Notes: generated from the letters alone by a model not told the origin. DNA of 26,485 nt from Methylophilaceae bacterium (GCA_006844635.1 SPJO01000103.1:1-26485); one strand, 5' to 3'; shown: positions 8,402-17,036, counted from the first letter of the stretch. Numbers and translations are program-made.

Positions 8402-8950
8402 ATGTCATTAAACTTAGTCCCTTCAGGCGAAGACCTGCCTAACGATTTCAACGTGATTATCGAGATTCCTGCTAATGGTGATCCCGTCAAATATGAAGTA
8501 GATAAAGATAGCGGTGCACTGTTTGTAGATCGCTTTATGGGTACTTCAATGCAGTATCCATGTAATTATGGCTATATCCCACACACATTAGGTGGTGATG
8601 GTGACCCAGTTGATATTTTAGTGGTGACACCTGTGCCATTACTGCCAGGCGTAGTTGTGCGTTGTCGTGCATTAGGCATGCTGAATATGGAAGATGAAGC
8701 TGGTGCAGACGCGAAAGTGTTGGCTGTGCCCATTGAAAAAGTCTGCCCATTGTATGCTTTCCAAAAATCTTATAAAGATGTATCGCCATGGCGTTTAGAA
8801 ATGATTGCCCATTTCTTTGAGCACTATAAAGATTTGGATAAAGGTAAATGGGTAAAAATTCTAGGCTGGGAAGGCATAGAAGAAGCACATAAAGAAATTA
8901 CAGATGGTGTTACGCGTTATGACAGTGCTAAAGTGAAGCCTGCTTTCTAG
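8402..8950 (+). CDS. ppa: Inorganic pyrophosphatase (soluble, family I)
   Basis: A 182-residue family I inorganic pyrophosphatase that hydrolyses cytoplasmic PPi to phosphate and pulls biosynthetic reactions forward. The Mg-binding signature DGDPVDIL begins at Asp66 (Asp66, Asp68 and Asp71 are the metal ligands). Upstream, KYEVDKDSGALFVDRF and MQYPCNYGYIPHTLGGDGD carry the substrate-binding Lys, Arg and Tyr residues. A further acidic/lysine cluster, YKDLDKGKWVKI, is typical of the C-terminal half. Length matches the family (about 175-180). It has its own extended -10 promoter and a strong terminator. A membrane pyrophosphatase gene lies less than 1 kb away on the other strand. Confidence 0.96.
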   Translation: MSLNLVPSGEDLPNDFNVIIEIPANGDPVKYEVDKDSGALFVDRFMGTSMQYPCNYGYIPHTLGGDGDPVDILVVTPVPLLPGVVVRCRALGMLNMEDEAGADAKVLAVPIEKVCPLYAFQKSYKDVSPWRLEMIAHFFEHYKDLDKGKWVKILGWEGIEEAHKEITDGVTRYDSAKVKPAF

Positions 8951-8968
8951 CAAAAACGTTTACTCCCT

Positions 8969-8998
8969 ATAAAAAGCGCGGTTATCCGCGCTTTTTAT
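8969..8998. terminator. Bidirectional terminator between ppa and the VIT-family gene
   Basis: A perfect 13-bp stem (8969-8981 with 8986-8998, core AAAAAGCGCGG) with a 4-nt loop TTAT. T runs lie on the right for ppa and, on the other strand, on the left for the converging VIT-family gene that stops at 9007. Confidence 0.92.
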
Positions 8999-9006
8999 TT
9001 GTCTCA

Positions 9007-9717
9007 TTAATTCGTCATTACCCCAAATGCACTGCCAATAGCGGCTGTCGCTAACATGGCTAAAGCACCCCAGAAAGTGACTCTGGAAATGCCGACAATG
9101 ACGTTAGCCCCACCGATTCTTGCGGCAAGCCCACCAAGCAGTGCGAGAGATAGCAAAGAGGCAATGCCAATTGCAGTGATGATGTGTTGTGTATTGGTGA
9201 ATATAATAACGAATAATGGTAATGCTGCGCCGATAGTAAAGGCCAGCCCTGACGTGAAGGCTGCCTGTAATGGTTTGGCGCTAGCCGTCTCTGAAAAGCC
9301 CAACTCATCTCGTGCATGCGCGCCAAGCGCATCATGCGCCATCAGTTGTATCGCAACCTGACTCGCTAGCTCGGGGCTTAATCCTCTGCTGATATAAATT
9401 TGGGTCAGCTCTTTTAGTTCACTGTCATGGTTGGTCGCCAATGCATGACGTTCGATCGCTAAGTCAGCCTTCTCAATATCTGCTTGTGAGCTCACTGAGA
9501 CATACTCGCCTGCTGCCATCGACATGGCGCCAGCAATAAGTCCTGCAAAGGCGGTCAATAGCATGGTGTCACGCGTAGCACTTGCCGCTGCAACACCAAT
9601 CACGAGGCTAGCCGTAGAGATGATGCCATCATTCGCGCCGAGCACTGCTGCACGCAGCCAGTTTGCATGCTGCGAACGGTGATGGTGATCGGAAGGGTGT
9701 GTCACATTGGGGTCCAA
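9007..9717 (-). CDS. VIT1/CCC1-family iron/manganese transporter
   Basis: A 236-residue integral membrane protein of the VIT1/CCC1 family, which moves Fe2+ or Mn2+ across membranes. Hallmarks are LRAAVLGANDGIISTASLVIG (core of the first membrane segment), then GAMSMAAGEYVSVSSQADIE ending the second, a hydrophilic cytoplasmic segment of about 65 residues rich in Glu and His (metal-binding domain), and three further membrane segments to the C-terminus. The N-terminus carries a histidine run (HPSDHHHRSQH). The longest frame begins with TTG at 9717 and a GTG at 9705 is the alternative; neither has a Shine-Dalgarno, so the exact start is uncertain. It lies downstream of hppA but is separated by a terminator, and it converges on ppa. 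Substrate (iron or manganese) cannot be told from sequence. Confidence 0.9.
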   Translation of the reverse strand: MDPNVTHPSDHHHRSQHANWLRAAVLGANDGIISTASLVIGVAAASATRDTMLLTAFAGLIAGAMSMAAGEYVSVSSQADIEKADLAIERHALATNHDSELKELTQIYISRGLSPELASQVAIQLMAHDALGAHARDELGFSETASAKPLQAAFTSGLAFTIGAALPLFVIIFTNTQHIITAIGIASLLSLALLGGLAARIGGANVIVGISRVTFWGALAMLATAAIGSAFGVMTN

Positions 9718-9756
9718 TTTATTAGCGAGAGTGATTACCTATTTTAGGCGATAGGA

Positions 9757-9787
9757 ATAAAAAAACCAGTGCTCAGCACTGGTTTTT
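9757..9787 (-). terminator. Terminator after hppA
   Basis: A perfect 12-bp stem (9761-9772 with 9776-9787, AAAAACCAGTGC) and a 3-nt loop, with a U run on the minus strand from the A tract at 9757-9765. It lies 17 bases past the hppA stop and leaves only about 40 bases for a promoter of the downstream VIT-family gene. Confidence 0.9.
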
Positions 9788-9803
9788 AGTGAGGTGCAAC
9801 TTA

Positions 9804-11834
9804 TTAAGCTAACAGCGGCACAATTAATAACGCCACAATATTGATAATCTTAATCAATGGGTTAATGGCTGGGCCCGCTGTATCTTTATACGGATCGCCC
9901 ACTGTATCACCGGTGACAGCTGCTTTATGCGCTTCGGAGCCTTTGCCGCCATGGTGACCATCCTCAATGTGCTTCTTGGCGTTATCCCAAGCACCACCGC
10001 CGGTACACATGGAGATGGCAACAAATAGGCCGGTAATAATCGTACCCATTAATAAACCACCTAATGCAATTGGGCCGAGCAATAAGCCAACAGCAATCGG
10101 TACCGCAATGGGGAGTAATGATGGCAGCATCATTTCTTTAATCGCAGCGGTCGTGAGCATATCAACAGCTTTACCGTACTCTGGCTTACCACTACCATCC
10201 ATAATGCCTGTTATCTCACGGAACTGGCGACGTACTTCTTCAACCACAGAGCCCGCGGCACGACCAACAGCTTCCATTGCCATGGCGGCGAATAAGAAAG
10301 GAATTAAGCCGCCAATAAACAAGCCGATAATGACCATTGGGTTGCTTAAATCAAACTCAGCGACAATGCTAGCAGCTTCTAGTTTGTGTGTGTAATCAGC
10401 AAATAACACTAATGCAGCCAAGCCCGCAGAGCCAATCGCATAGCCTTTAGTCACTGCTTTAGTGGTGTTGCCAACGGCATCCAATGGATCAGTTACATCA
10501 CGGACGCTGCTTGGTAATTCTGCCATTTCAGCAATGCCGCCTGCATTATCTGTAATCGGGCCATACGCATCTAAGGCAACCACGATTCCGGCCATACTCA
10601 ACATAGCCGTTGCTGCCACCGCAACGCCATATAAGCCACCTAATGTGTGAGAAGCCCAAATCGCTAAACACACTGAAAGCACTGGCCAAGCTGTTGATTT
10701 CATGGAAACGCCAATGCCAGCAATGATGTTGGTTGCATGCCCTGTTGTTGATGCCTGCGCGACATGTTGGACAGGTGCGTATTCCGTCCCTGTATAGTAT
10801 TCGGTAATCCATACCAGTAAGCCCGTTAAGATTAAGCCGACTGCTGAGGTGCCAAATAAGGCCGTGGAGGAAATAAGTTCGCCGTCTATGGCAATACCCT
10901 CAGGGAACATTTTTGTTGCGACAAAATAGAATGCTGCAAGTGATAATAAGCCAGCTACCGCCAAGCCTTTATATAAAGCAGGCATGACGTTTTTCATGTC
11001 TGGTTTTGCTTTTACAAAGAAGCAACCAATGATAGAGGCAACAATAGAAACTGCACCTAACATCAGCGGGAATAGTACGCCATTTGAACCGCCGTTTGTG
11101 ACAATTAAATGGCCTAATACCATGGTTGCAATAATGGTCACTGCGTATGTTTCAAACAAATCAGCTGCCATACCTGCGCAGTCACCAACGTTATCACCCA
11201 CGTTATCGGCAATCACAGCTGGGTTGCGCGGGTCGTCTTCAGGAATCCCAGCTTCCACTTTACCGACTAAGTCTGCGCCGACGTCTGCACCTTTAGTAAA
11301 GATGCCACCACCTAAACGTGCAAAAATAGAAATTAATGATGAGCCAAAAGCAAGGCCAATCAATGGGTTGAGCGATTCTGCATCTTCTGCCCCTAAAAAC
11401 CAATAGAAGCCAGCCACGCCTAATAAGCCTAAGCCAACAACCAGCATCCCAGTAATCGCACCACCTTTAAATGCAACGTCCATCGCTGGGACGATGCCAT
11501 TTGTTGCGGCTTGCGCGGTACGGACATTGGCTTTAACAGAAACGTTCATGCCAATAAAGCCGCATGCTCCGGATAGTACGGCACCAATCACAAAGCCAAT
11601 GGCTGTGTTTAGGTCTAATAAAACAGCAATGGCAATCGTAAGAATAATGCCGACAGTGGCGATTGCTTTGTATTGCCGTGCGAGATAGGCTGCGGCGCCT
11701 TGTTGAATCGCGCCAGCAATTTCTTGCATGCGCGCATTTCCTGCGGGTAAATTTGAAATCCATTTGCTCATTACTAAACCATATAGCACTGCTAAAACTG
11801 CGGCAGCTATGGCGATCATTATTGTGACTGACAT
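9804..11834 (-). CDS. hppA: Membrane-bound proton-pumping pyrophosphatase
   Basis: A 676-residue membrane pyrophosphatase that couples PPi hydrolysis to ion pumping across the inner membrane, with about 15-16 hydrophobic segments. The PPi/Mg-binding motif GADVGADLVGKVEAGIPEDD (residues 182-201), DNVGDNVGDCAGMAADLFE (210-228), and the C-terminal acidic/lysine motif with DNAKKHIE, GDTVGDPYKDTAGPAINP are all intact. At the potassium-dependence site it reads GNTTKAVTKG (455-464), with Lys459 where K+-dependent enzymes have Ala. This predicts a K+-independent, proton-pumping type. ATG 11834 is preceded by GGGAGA. It probably conserves energy from PPi made in biosynthesis. The preceding intergenic region holds inverted repeats that may regulate it. 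Confidence 0.97.
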   Translation of the reverse strand: MSVTIMIAIAAAVLAVLYGLVMSKWISNLPAGNARMQEIAGAIQQGAAAYLARQYKAIATVGIILTIAIAVLLDLNTAIGFVIGAVLSGACGFIGMNVSVKANVRTAQAATNGIVPAMDVAFKGGAITGMLVVGLGLLGVAGFYWFLGAEDAESLNPLIGLAFGSSLISIFARLGGGIFTKGADVGADLVGKVEAGIPEDDPRNPAVIADNVGDNVGDCAGMAADLFETYAVTIIATMVLGHLIVTNGGSNGVLFPLMLGAVSIVASIIGCFFVKAKPDMKNVMPALYKGLAVAGLLSLAAFYFVATKMFPEGIAIDGELISSTALFGTSAVGLILTGLLVWITEYYTGTEYAPVQHVAQASTTGHATNIIAGIGVSMKSTAWPVLSVCLAIWASHTLGGLYGVAVAATAMLSMAGIVVALDAYGPITDNAGGIAEMAELPSSVRDVTDPLDAVGNTTKAVTKGYAIGSAGLAALVLFADYTHKLEAASIVAEFDLSNPMVIIGLFIGGLIPFLFAAMAMEAVGRAAGSVVEEVRRQFREITGIMDGSGKPEYGKAVDMLTTAAIKEMMLPSLLPIAVPIAVGLLLGPIALGGLLMGTIITGLFVAISMCTGGGAWDNAKKHIEDGHHGGKGSEAHKAAVTGDTVGDPYKDTAGPAINPLIKIINIVALLIVPLLA

Positions 11835-12080
11835 AACTTCTCCCTAAATTTTAATGCTTCAAACTATAATTGTTCTTACTGATCCAGTACTCAAACCATG
11901 CACAGAAAAAATGTAAATGATTTGTAACGCAAAAACATTATGGCATTAATCCTGTTGTTGGACAACAGCTGAATTTAAGCAATGTATTGAAGTATAAAAT
12001 AACTATAAAATCATATAGTTACCGTGGTTTAGTGTGTTTGCCACGCGATGAAATATCGCTAAGTGATTGATGTGAGTAAA
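11835..12080 (-). promoter_or_regulatory. hppA upstream region with three inverted repeats
   Basis: This 246-base stretch contains no gene. It carries the hppA ribosome-binding site (minus strand TAGGGAGAAG) and a possible -10 (TATAGT, 11868-11863). It also holds three dyads: CTGTTGT/ACAACAG at 11952-11968 (3-base spacer), TAACTATA/TATAGTTA at 12000-12021 (6-base spacer), and GCGAT/ATCGC at 12045-12059. None has a T run on the minus strand typical of a dciA terminator, so the first two look more like operator-type dyads. The regulator is unknown. Confidence 0.45.
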
Positions 12081-12536
12081 TTAAGCGTTATCAGCGATTT
12101 TTTTGAGCTTTGTCGCTAAAGCGGAGTCGCCTAAATCATCTGCTAGCTCGCGGAGTGTTGTTGCAGCACCAACAGAAAGTGTTCTCTGTGATGTAGTTGC
12201 CTGTTTTTGTTGAGATTTTACTTGCACTTTTACGCTAATTCCAGTAACTTTATACGGCTTGTATTCTGCATTTGTTTTTTGCAAATTTTGCAGTTGAGTC
12301 AATAAGCTAGCGCTAGTAAGTTTGATCTTTGCGGCAACGCCATTATGATGGGCGAACACAACGAGGATGCCGTTATTGAGATTGCTAGCAAAACTTGATT
12401 GACCAATAATTGTTGGCACTGCCTCTTGCCAGAACTGCTGCAGACTCAGGTGCTTATTGGCTTGTGTGACTAAATGGCTAAACGAATCATTTGGTTGGTC
12501 ATCGTTGTCATTAAGCAAATGATTGATTTTTTGCAT
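12081..12536 (-). CDS. dciA: DciA-like replicative helicase loader (DUF721)
   Basis: A 151-residue DUF721 protein. This family includes DciA, which helps load the DnaB helicase in bacteria lacking DnaC. The N-terminal half (SHLVTQANKHLSLQQFWQEA, residues 20-39, then the beta-rich NNGILVVFAHHNGVAAKIKL) matches the domain; the C-terminal half is a variable Gln/Lys/Thr-rich tail with a final helical segment (TLRELADDLGDSALATKLKK). It is divergent from the M23 peptidase gene with only 30 bases between starts. A DUF721 gene beside an M23 peptidase and secA is the usual arrangement in this group, which supports the assignment more than sequence identity alone. No obvious Shine-Dalgarno precedes the ATG. 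Confidence 0.75.
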   Translation of the reverse strand: MQKINHLLNDNDDQPNDSFSHLVTQANKHLSLQQFWQEAVPTIIGQSSFASNLNNGILVVFAHHNGVAAKIKLTSASLLTQLQNLQKTNAEYKPYKVTGISVKVQVKSQQKQATTSQRTLSVGAATTLRELADDLGDSALATKLKKIADNA

Positions 12537-12566
12537 GTGATTATATTGAGTACGAATTTATAGACA

Positions 12567-13475
12567 ATGAATATTATCTTAGTTTCTAGCGATATGGCAA
12601 AGCCTAGGACATATACAGGCTGGCATTTGTTTGGATTCTTGGTGGCTATGTTAGCGTTGACTGTCGTAGCAACCGTGTTCTTATCTAAAGCGGAGAATGT
12701 ACCGCAGCGTGTTGTCGAAGTCATGTCTCCAGCACAATTAGAAAAATCGATTAACTCCTCCCAAATGCATTTAGATGCTTATGCCAAACAAATTGGTGAG
12801 CTGCAAGCACGGATTATGCGGCTTGATGCGCAAAATAAACGATTGGTAAAATTAGCTGGTGGTAGCAATGCTAAGCTAGCAAAGAATACTGACGAAGCCG
12901 AACCAGAACCCGTTGATGATTTGCTGAACAATGTCGGTGGCCCTATGGTTGAAATCACTCCGATGACGGAACTAGATTTGCAGGCGGCGATTGTTAAGTT
13001 AGTGAGTGCTGTTGGTAGCCGCGATGAGTACATGAGTACGGTAGAAGCCGATGTGTTGCAAAACAGTGTACTAAAAGACATGTTACCCAATAGCAAGCCT
13101 ATATCAGCAGCCTATAAATCATCTAGCTTTGGTTGGCGTATTGACCCGTTTAGAGGGACAAAAGCATTCCATGAAGGGCTGGATTTTACTGCCAGAACAG
13201 GAACACCGATTCGCGCAGCAGCAGATGGTATTGTCACAACCGCTAGCAGAACTTCTGCTTATGGTAATTTAGTGAAGTTAAATCATGGCGCTGGTTTAGA
13301 AACACGTTATGCGCATGCATCAAAATTATTGGTAAAGCCAGGTGAGCGTGTGGTAAAAGGCCAAACGATTGCATTAGTCGGAAGCACTGGTCGCTCGACT
13401 GGTCCGCACTTACATTATGAGATCCGTTTGAACGGACATGCCCTAGACCCAAGAAAATATCTAAATAAAAAATAA
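12567..13475 (+). CDS. M23-family (LytM) peptidoglycan endopeptidase, membrane anchored
   Basis: A 302-residue cell-wall metallopeptidase. One N-terminal membrane segment (about residues 20-40, FGFLVAMLALTVVATVFL) anchors it, with the body in the periplasm. A helical, probably coiled-coil stretch follows (about 60-95, LDAYAKQIGELQARIMRLDA). The LytM/M23 domain occupies about 185-300: SSFGWRIDPFRGTKAFHEGLDF (His and Asp zinc ligands in HEGLD) and GPHLHYEIRLNG (HLH, catalytic and zinc histidines). All zinc ligands are present, so it should be active rather than a degenerate LytM regulator. Starts at 12567 or 12594 are both possible and neither has a clear ribosome-binding site. It lies upstream of secA. 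It probably cleaves peptidoglycan cross-links during growth. Confidence 0.9.
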   Translation: MNIILVSSDMAKPRTYTGWHLFGFLVAMLALTVVATVFLSKAENVPQRVVEVMSPAQLEKSINSSQMHLDAYAKQIGELQARIMRLDAQNKRLVKLAGGSNAKLAKNTDEAEPEPVDDLLNNVGGPMVEITPMTELDLQAAIVKLVSAVGSRDEYMSTVEADVLQNSVLKDMLPNSKPISAAYKSSSFGWRIDPFRGTKAFHEGLDFTARTGTPIRAAADGIVTTASRTSAYGNLVKLNHGAGLETRYAHASKLLVKPGERVVKGQTIALVGSTGRSTGPHLHYEIRLNGHALDPRKYLNKK

Positions 13476-13553
13476 AATTGGCTCTTGAATCCTATTGAAA
13501 TAAAAATTAACATCCCCACTTAAAAACTAATTCCATTTCTAACTTTATTGAGG

Positions 13554-13570
13554 TTTCCGTTACTCGGAAA
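13554..13570 (+). promoter_or_regulatory. Hairpin in the secA leader
   Basis: A perfect 6-bp inverted repeat TTTCCG/CGGAAA with a 5-nt loop (TTACT) ends 14 bases before the secA ATG, next to its weak ribosome-binding region (GGTG). There is no T run, so it is not a terminator. It could modulate secA translation; this is inference only. Confidence 0.4.
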
Positions 13571-13584
13571 ATCGGTGTCATTCC

Positions 13585-16311
13585 ATGTTATCCAAGTTGT
13601 TCAAAAAAATAGTCGGCAGTCGTAACGACAGGCTCGTTAAAAACTATACACAAATCGCAAAAAAAATTGGTGAGCTAGAGCCCGCGATGCAAGCTTTGTC
13701 TGATGACGAGCTTAAAGCAAAAACAGACGAATTTAAACAACGCTATAACGATGGAGAGTCATTAGAGAAATTATTGCCAGAGGCGTTTGCTGTGGTGCGA
13801 GAAGGAAGTGTGCGTACACTAGGGATGCGTCACTTTGATGTGCAATTGATTGGTGGCATGGTGCTCAATGCTGGCAAGATTGCTGAGATGCGTACTGGTG
13901 AGGGTAAAACGTTGGTGGCAACATTGCCGGTTTACCTTAATGCATTGGCAGGCAAGGGTGTTCACGTCGTGACCGTCAATGATTACCTAGCAAAACGTGA
14001 TGCTGAGTGGATGGCCAAGTTATATAACTTCTTAGGGCTAACGGTTGGTATCAACCTATCGCAAATGGCGCCTGAGGATAAGCAAGCTGCTTATGCAGCT
14101 GATATTACTTACGGTACCAATAATGAATTCGGTTTTGATTACCTACGTGACAATATGGTGCATAGCCCAGAGCAACGTACACAACGTGCATTAAGCTATG
14201 CCTTAGTGGATGAAGTAGATTCAATCTTGATTGATGAAGCGCGAACACCGTTGATTATTTCAGGTCAAGCTGAGAGTGATGTTGAGTCTTATACACAAAT
14301 TAACGAAGTTGCTAAGCAGTTAGTAAAACAAGAAACTGAAGAGGGTGCTGGTGATTTCTGGGTTGATGAAAAGGGCCAATCAGTTAACTTCTCTGAAGCG
14401 GGCCATGAGCACGCAGAAGAATATCTAGAAAAAGCAGGGTTGTTACCAGCTGGGTCTAGTTTGTATGAAGCGGGCAACATTAGTTTGGTACATCACTTAA
14501 ACGCAGCCTTACGAGCACAGCACTTATTCAATGTGGATCAACATTATGTTGTTCGTGATGGCGAAATTGTCATTGTGGATGAATTCTCAGGCCGTATGAT
14601 GCCTGGCCGTCGCTGGTCAGATGGTTTGCATCAAGCGGTAGAAGCTAAAGAAGGTGTTGAGATTCAAAAAGAAAACCAAACACTGGCTTCAATTACATTC
14701 CAAAACTACTTCCGCATGTATGAAAAGCTAGCGGGGATGACGGGTACAGCGGATACGGAAGCCTATGAGTTTAATCATATTTACGGGCTAGAAACCGTTG
14801 TGATTCCAACGCACCGTCCGATGCAACGTAAAGATGCGATGGATAAAGTTTATCGTACTGAGAAGGAAAAGTATGATGCGGTGATTGAGGATATTAAGGA
14901 GTGTCAGAAACGCGGTCAGCCGGTGTTAGTTGGTACTACGTCGATTGAAAATTCAGAAGTGATTTCTAACGCACTGAAAGCTGCAAAACTAGAGCATCAG
15001 GTGTTGAATGCAAAACAGCATGAGCGTGAAGCGCATATTATTGTGCAAGCAGGTCAGCCTAGCATGATTACCATTGCAACCAATATGGCGGGACGTGGTA
15101 CTGATATTGTGTTGGGCGGTAATCCCGAGCCAGAGATTCTGGAAGTCGAGCAAAATGAAAAGCTCAGTGATGCAGAAAAAGAAAAGAAAGTCGCTGAAAT
15201 AAAAGCGAATTGGGAAAAAGTACACGAGCAGGTATTAGAAGCGGGTGGTTTACATATTATCGGCACTGAGCGTCATGAATCGCGTCGTGTGGATAACCAG
15301 TTGCGTGGTCGTTCTGGCCGTCAAGGTGACCCAGGTTCAAGCCGCTTCTACCTATGTTTAGACGATCAATTACTGCGAATTTTCTCAGGTGATCGCGTGG
15401 CAAGCATTATGGAAAAACTCAACATGCCAGAAGGCGAAGCGATTGAACATTCCATGGTGACACGTGCGATTGAAAATGCACAACGCAAAGTCGAAGGTCG
15501 CAACTTTGATATTCGGAAACAACTGCTAGAGTTTGATGATGTTTCAAATGATCAGCGTAAAGTAATTTATGAGCAACGCAATGAATTGCTGGAAGTGGCT
15601 GAAGTTGGCGAAACCGTGAAGTCGATGCGCGAAGATGTCATTACTGGCTTGATTGCTGCCTATATCCCACCTGGCAGTGTAGAAGAAATGTGGGATGTGC
15701 TAGGGCTAGAGAAAGCACTAGAAGCTGAAACGGGTCTTGATTTGCCGATTGCGCAGTGGTTAGAGGAAAACCCTGACTTGCACGAAGAAACGCTGATTGA
15801 TCGTGTGTTTGGTTTAACGGAAGAGTCTTATGCCGGTAAGGAAGCACTCGCTGGTAATGAAAATATGCGTAACTTTGAACGTTCTGTTATGTTGCAGAGC
15901 CTAGATAATCATTGGCGCGAACATTTGTCAGCGCTAGATCATTTGCGTCAAGGTATTCACTTGCGTTCTTATGCACAAAAGAACCCTAAGCAAGAGTATA
16001 AGCGTGAGGCTTTCGAACTATTTGAAGGTTTGCTCAATACAGTGAAATCTGAAGTAACAAAAGTGACTATGCTAGTACAAATCAGAACAGAAGAAGATGT
16101 TGAAGCTGCTGATCAACCGCAAGAAGTTGATAATGTGCAATACCAACATGCTGACTATGATGAGGCGTTAGCTGATGATGAGGGTGAAGAAACACCACCT
16201 GCTGCTGGTAGCCAGCCGATTACGCGAGAAGGGAAAAAAGTCGGTCGTAATGATCCATGCCCGTGTGGTTCTGGTAAGAAGTATAAACAATGTCATGGTA
16301 AATTAAGCTAA
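13585..16311 (+). CDS. secA: Preprotein translocase ATPase SecA
   Basis: SecA, 908 residues (E. coli 901), is the ATPase that drives unfolded preproteins through SecYEG at the inner membrane. Walker A is MRTGEGKT (residues 102-109), Walker B/DEAD-like is LVDEVDSILIDEAR (about 206-219), and helicase motifs follow in NMAGRGTDIVLGGNPEPE and GRSGRQGDPGSSRF. The preprotein cross-linking domain, helical scaffold (NAQRKVEGRNFDIRKQLLEF) and C-terminal linker are all present. The tail ends in the zinc/SecB-binding CPCGSGKKYKQCH (Cys892, Cys894, Cys903, His904). The ATG at 13585 fits the family start MLSKLFKKIVGSRNDR. Its stop overlaps the start of the following DUF1289 gene. Confidence 0.98.
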   Translation: MLSKLFKKIVGSRNDRLVKNYTQIAKKIGELEPAMQALSDDELKAKTDEFKQRYNDGESLEKLLPEAFAVVREGSVRTLGMRHFDVQLIGGMVLNAGKIAEMRTGEGKTLVATLPVYLNALAGKGVHVVTVNDYLAKRDAEWMAKLYNFLGLTVGINLSQMAPEDKQAAYAADITYGTNNEFGFDYLRDNMVHSPEQRTQRALSYALVDEVDSILIDEARTPLIISGQAESDVESYTQINEVAKQLVKQETEEGAGDFWVDEKGQSVNFSEAGHEHAEEYLEKAGLLPAGSSLYEAGNISLVHHLNAALRAQHLFNVDQHYVVRDGEIVIVDEFSGRMMPGRRWSDGLHQAVEAKEGVEIQKENQTLASITFQNYFRMYEKLAGMTGTADTEAYEFNHIYGLETVVIPTHRPMQRKDAMDKVYRTEKEKYDAVIEDIKECQKRGQPVLVGTTSIENSEVISNALKAAKLEHQVLNAKQHEREAHIIVQAGQPSMITIATNMAGRGTDIVLGGNPEPEILEVEQNEKLSDAEKEKKVAEIKANWEKVHEQVLEAGGLHIIGTERHESRRVDNQLRGRSGRQGDPGSSRFYLCLDDQLLRIFSGDRVASIMEKLNMPEGEAIEHSMVTRAIENAQRKVEGRNFDIRKQLLEFDDVSNDQRKVIYEQRNELLEVAEVGETVKSMREDVITGLIAAYIPPGSVEEMWDVLGLEKALEAETGLDLPIAQWLEENPDLHEETLIDRVFGLTEESYAGKEALAGNENMRNFERSVMLQSLDNHWREHLSALDHLRQGIHLRSYAQKNPKQEYKREAFELFEGLLNTVKSEVTKVTMLVQIRTEEDVEAADQPQEVDNVQYQHADYDEALADDEGEETPPAAGSQPITREGKKVGRNDPCPCGSGKKYKQCHGKLS

Positions 16312-16493
16312 TGTCAGGTACAGAGGTTACATCACCCTGCATTAGTGTTTGCGCGATGGATGACAAATCAGGTTTATGTCTGGGTTGTTATCGAACACTA
16401 GAAGAAATACAAGGTTGGTGGGATTTAGATAACGCAGCAAAGCAGCAGATTGTAGATGCTGCATCAGAGCGGCAGCAGGCCGTTTTTGACTAA
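16311..16493 (+). CDS. Small DUF1289 cysteine-cluster protein
   Basis: A 60-residue protein of the DUF1289 family. Cys10, Cys14, Cys23 and Cys26 (SPCISVCAMDDKSGLCLGCYRT) form the conserved cluster, presumably a metal site, followed by ITEW-like LEEIQGWWDLDNAAKQQI. Its start codon overlaps the secA stop (TAATG), so translation is probably coupled. The family is widespread in proteobacteria and uncharacterised; no function is assigned. A terminator follows 10 bases after the stop. Confidence 0.88.
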   Translation: MSGTEVTSPCISVCAMDDKSGLCLGCYRTLEEIQGWWDLDNAAKQQIVDAASERQQAVFD

Positions 16494-16503
16494 CCGCTAA
16501 CGC

Positions 16504-16540
16504 CAATAAAAAAACCGACTACGCGTCGGTTTTTTTATTG
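16504..16540. terminator. Bidirectional terminator between the secA unit and yccF
   Basis: A perfect 16-bp inverted repeat (16504-16519 with 16525-16540; core AAAAAAACCGAC) around a 5-nt loop, with seven T on each strand. It should end both the secA-DUF1289 transcript and the converging yccF transcript. Confidence 0.94.
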
Positions 16541-16557
16541 ATTCATTGCACTGATCG

Positions 16558-16956
16558 CTATTTAATATCAACGATGGTTTTGCCAATCGGGAATACGGCA
16601 ATTCCTGCCAACTTTAAATGTTGCAAACCAAAAGGAATGCCGATGATGGTGATGAAGCACACCAGTGCGGAGAGCAAGTGACCAATCGCTAACCACCAGC
16701 CAGCTAAAACAAACCAAACAACATTACCCAGCACACCTAGTGCACCAGTGCCAATGTCCTTATCAGTAGCAACCTCATCGCGCGGCACTGCTTTTTTACC
16801 AAAAGGAAAAAAAGAAAATTTGCCAATGACAAAACAGGCTTTTGCCCATGGAATACCAATGATTGTGACTAAGGCGATCAAGCCAGCTAGCCACCACCCT
16901 AAGCCCATTAATACCCCGCCTAAGATAAACCAGAAGATATTGCCAATTGTGCGCAT
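16558..16956 (-). CDS. yccF: YccF-family inner membrane protein
   Basis: A 132-residue membrane protein with two copies of the YccF domain. The first is about residues 4-55 (IGNIFWFILGG..., ending TIIGIPWAKACFVIGKFSFFPFGK), the second about 75-130 (LGNVVWFVLAGWW..., ending TIIGIPFGLQHLKLAGIAVFPFG-like IGKTIVD). Each repeat has the pattern GN.xWF, GW(W), then TIIGIP. I chose the ATG at 16956 because GAGAG precedes it and the YccF domain begins at once; the reading frame continues upstream to 17043 but that extension overlaps dinB and has no domain. E. coli YccF is slightly longer. Function is unknown in the family. It is divergent from dinB. Confidence 0.9.
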   Translation of the reverse strand: MRTIGNIFWFILGGVLMGLGWWLAGLIALVTIIGIPWAKACFVIGKFSFFPFGKKAVPRDEVATDKDIGTGALGVLGNVVWFVLAGWWLAIGHLLSALVCFITIIGIPFGLQHLKLAGIAVFPIGKTIVDIK

Positions 16957-17036
16957 TTGTCTCTCAAAGTAATGATAAAGACAGCAGTATAAAGTAATAT
17001 ATGGCCTCATGCTTGAAAAAAACATAACGCGCACTG

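Noticed and set aside
10984..11406. A 140-residue plus-strand frame within hppA
   Set aside because: It is the complement of well-conserved hppA motifs, including the PPi-binding site, and has no features of its own.
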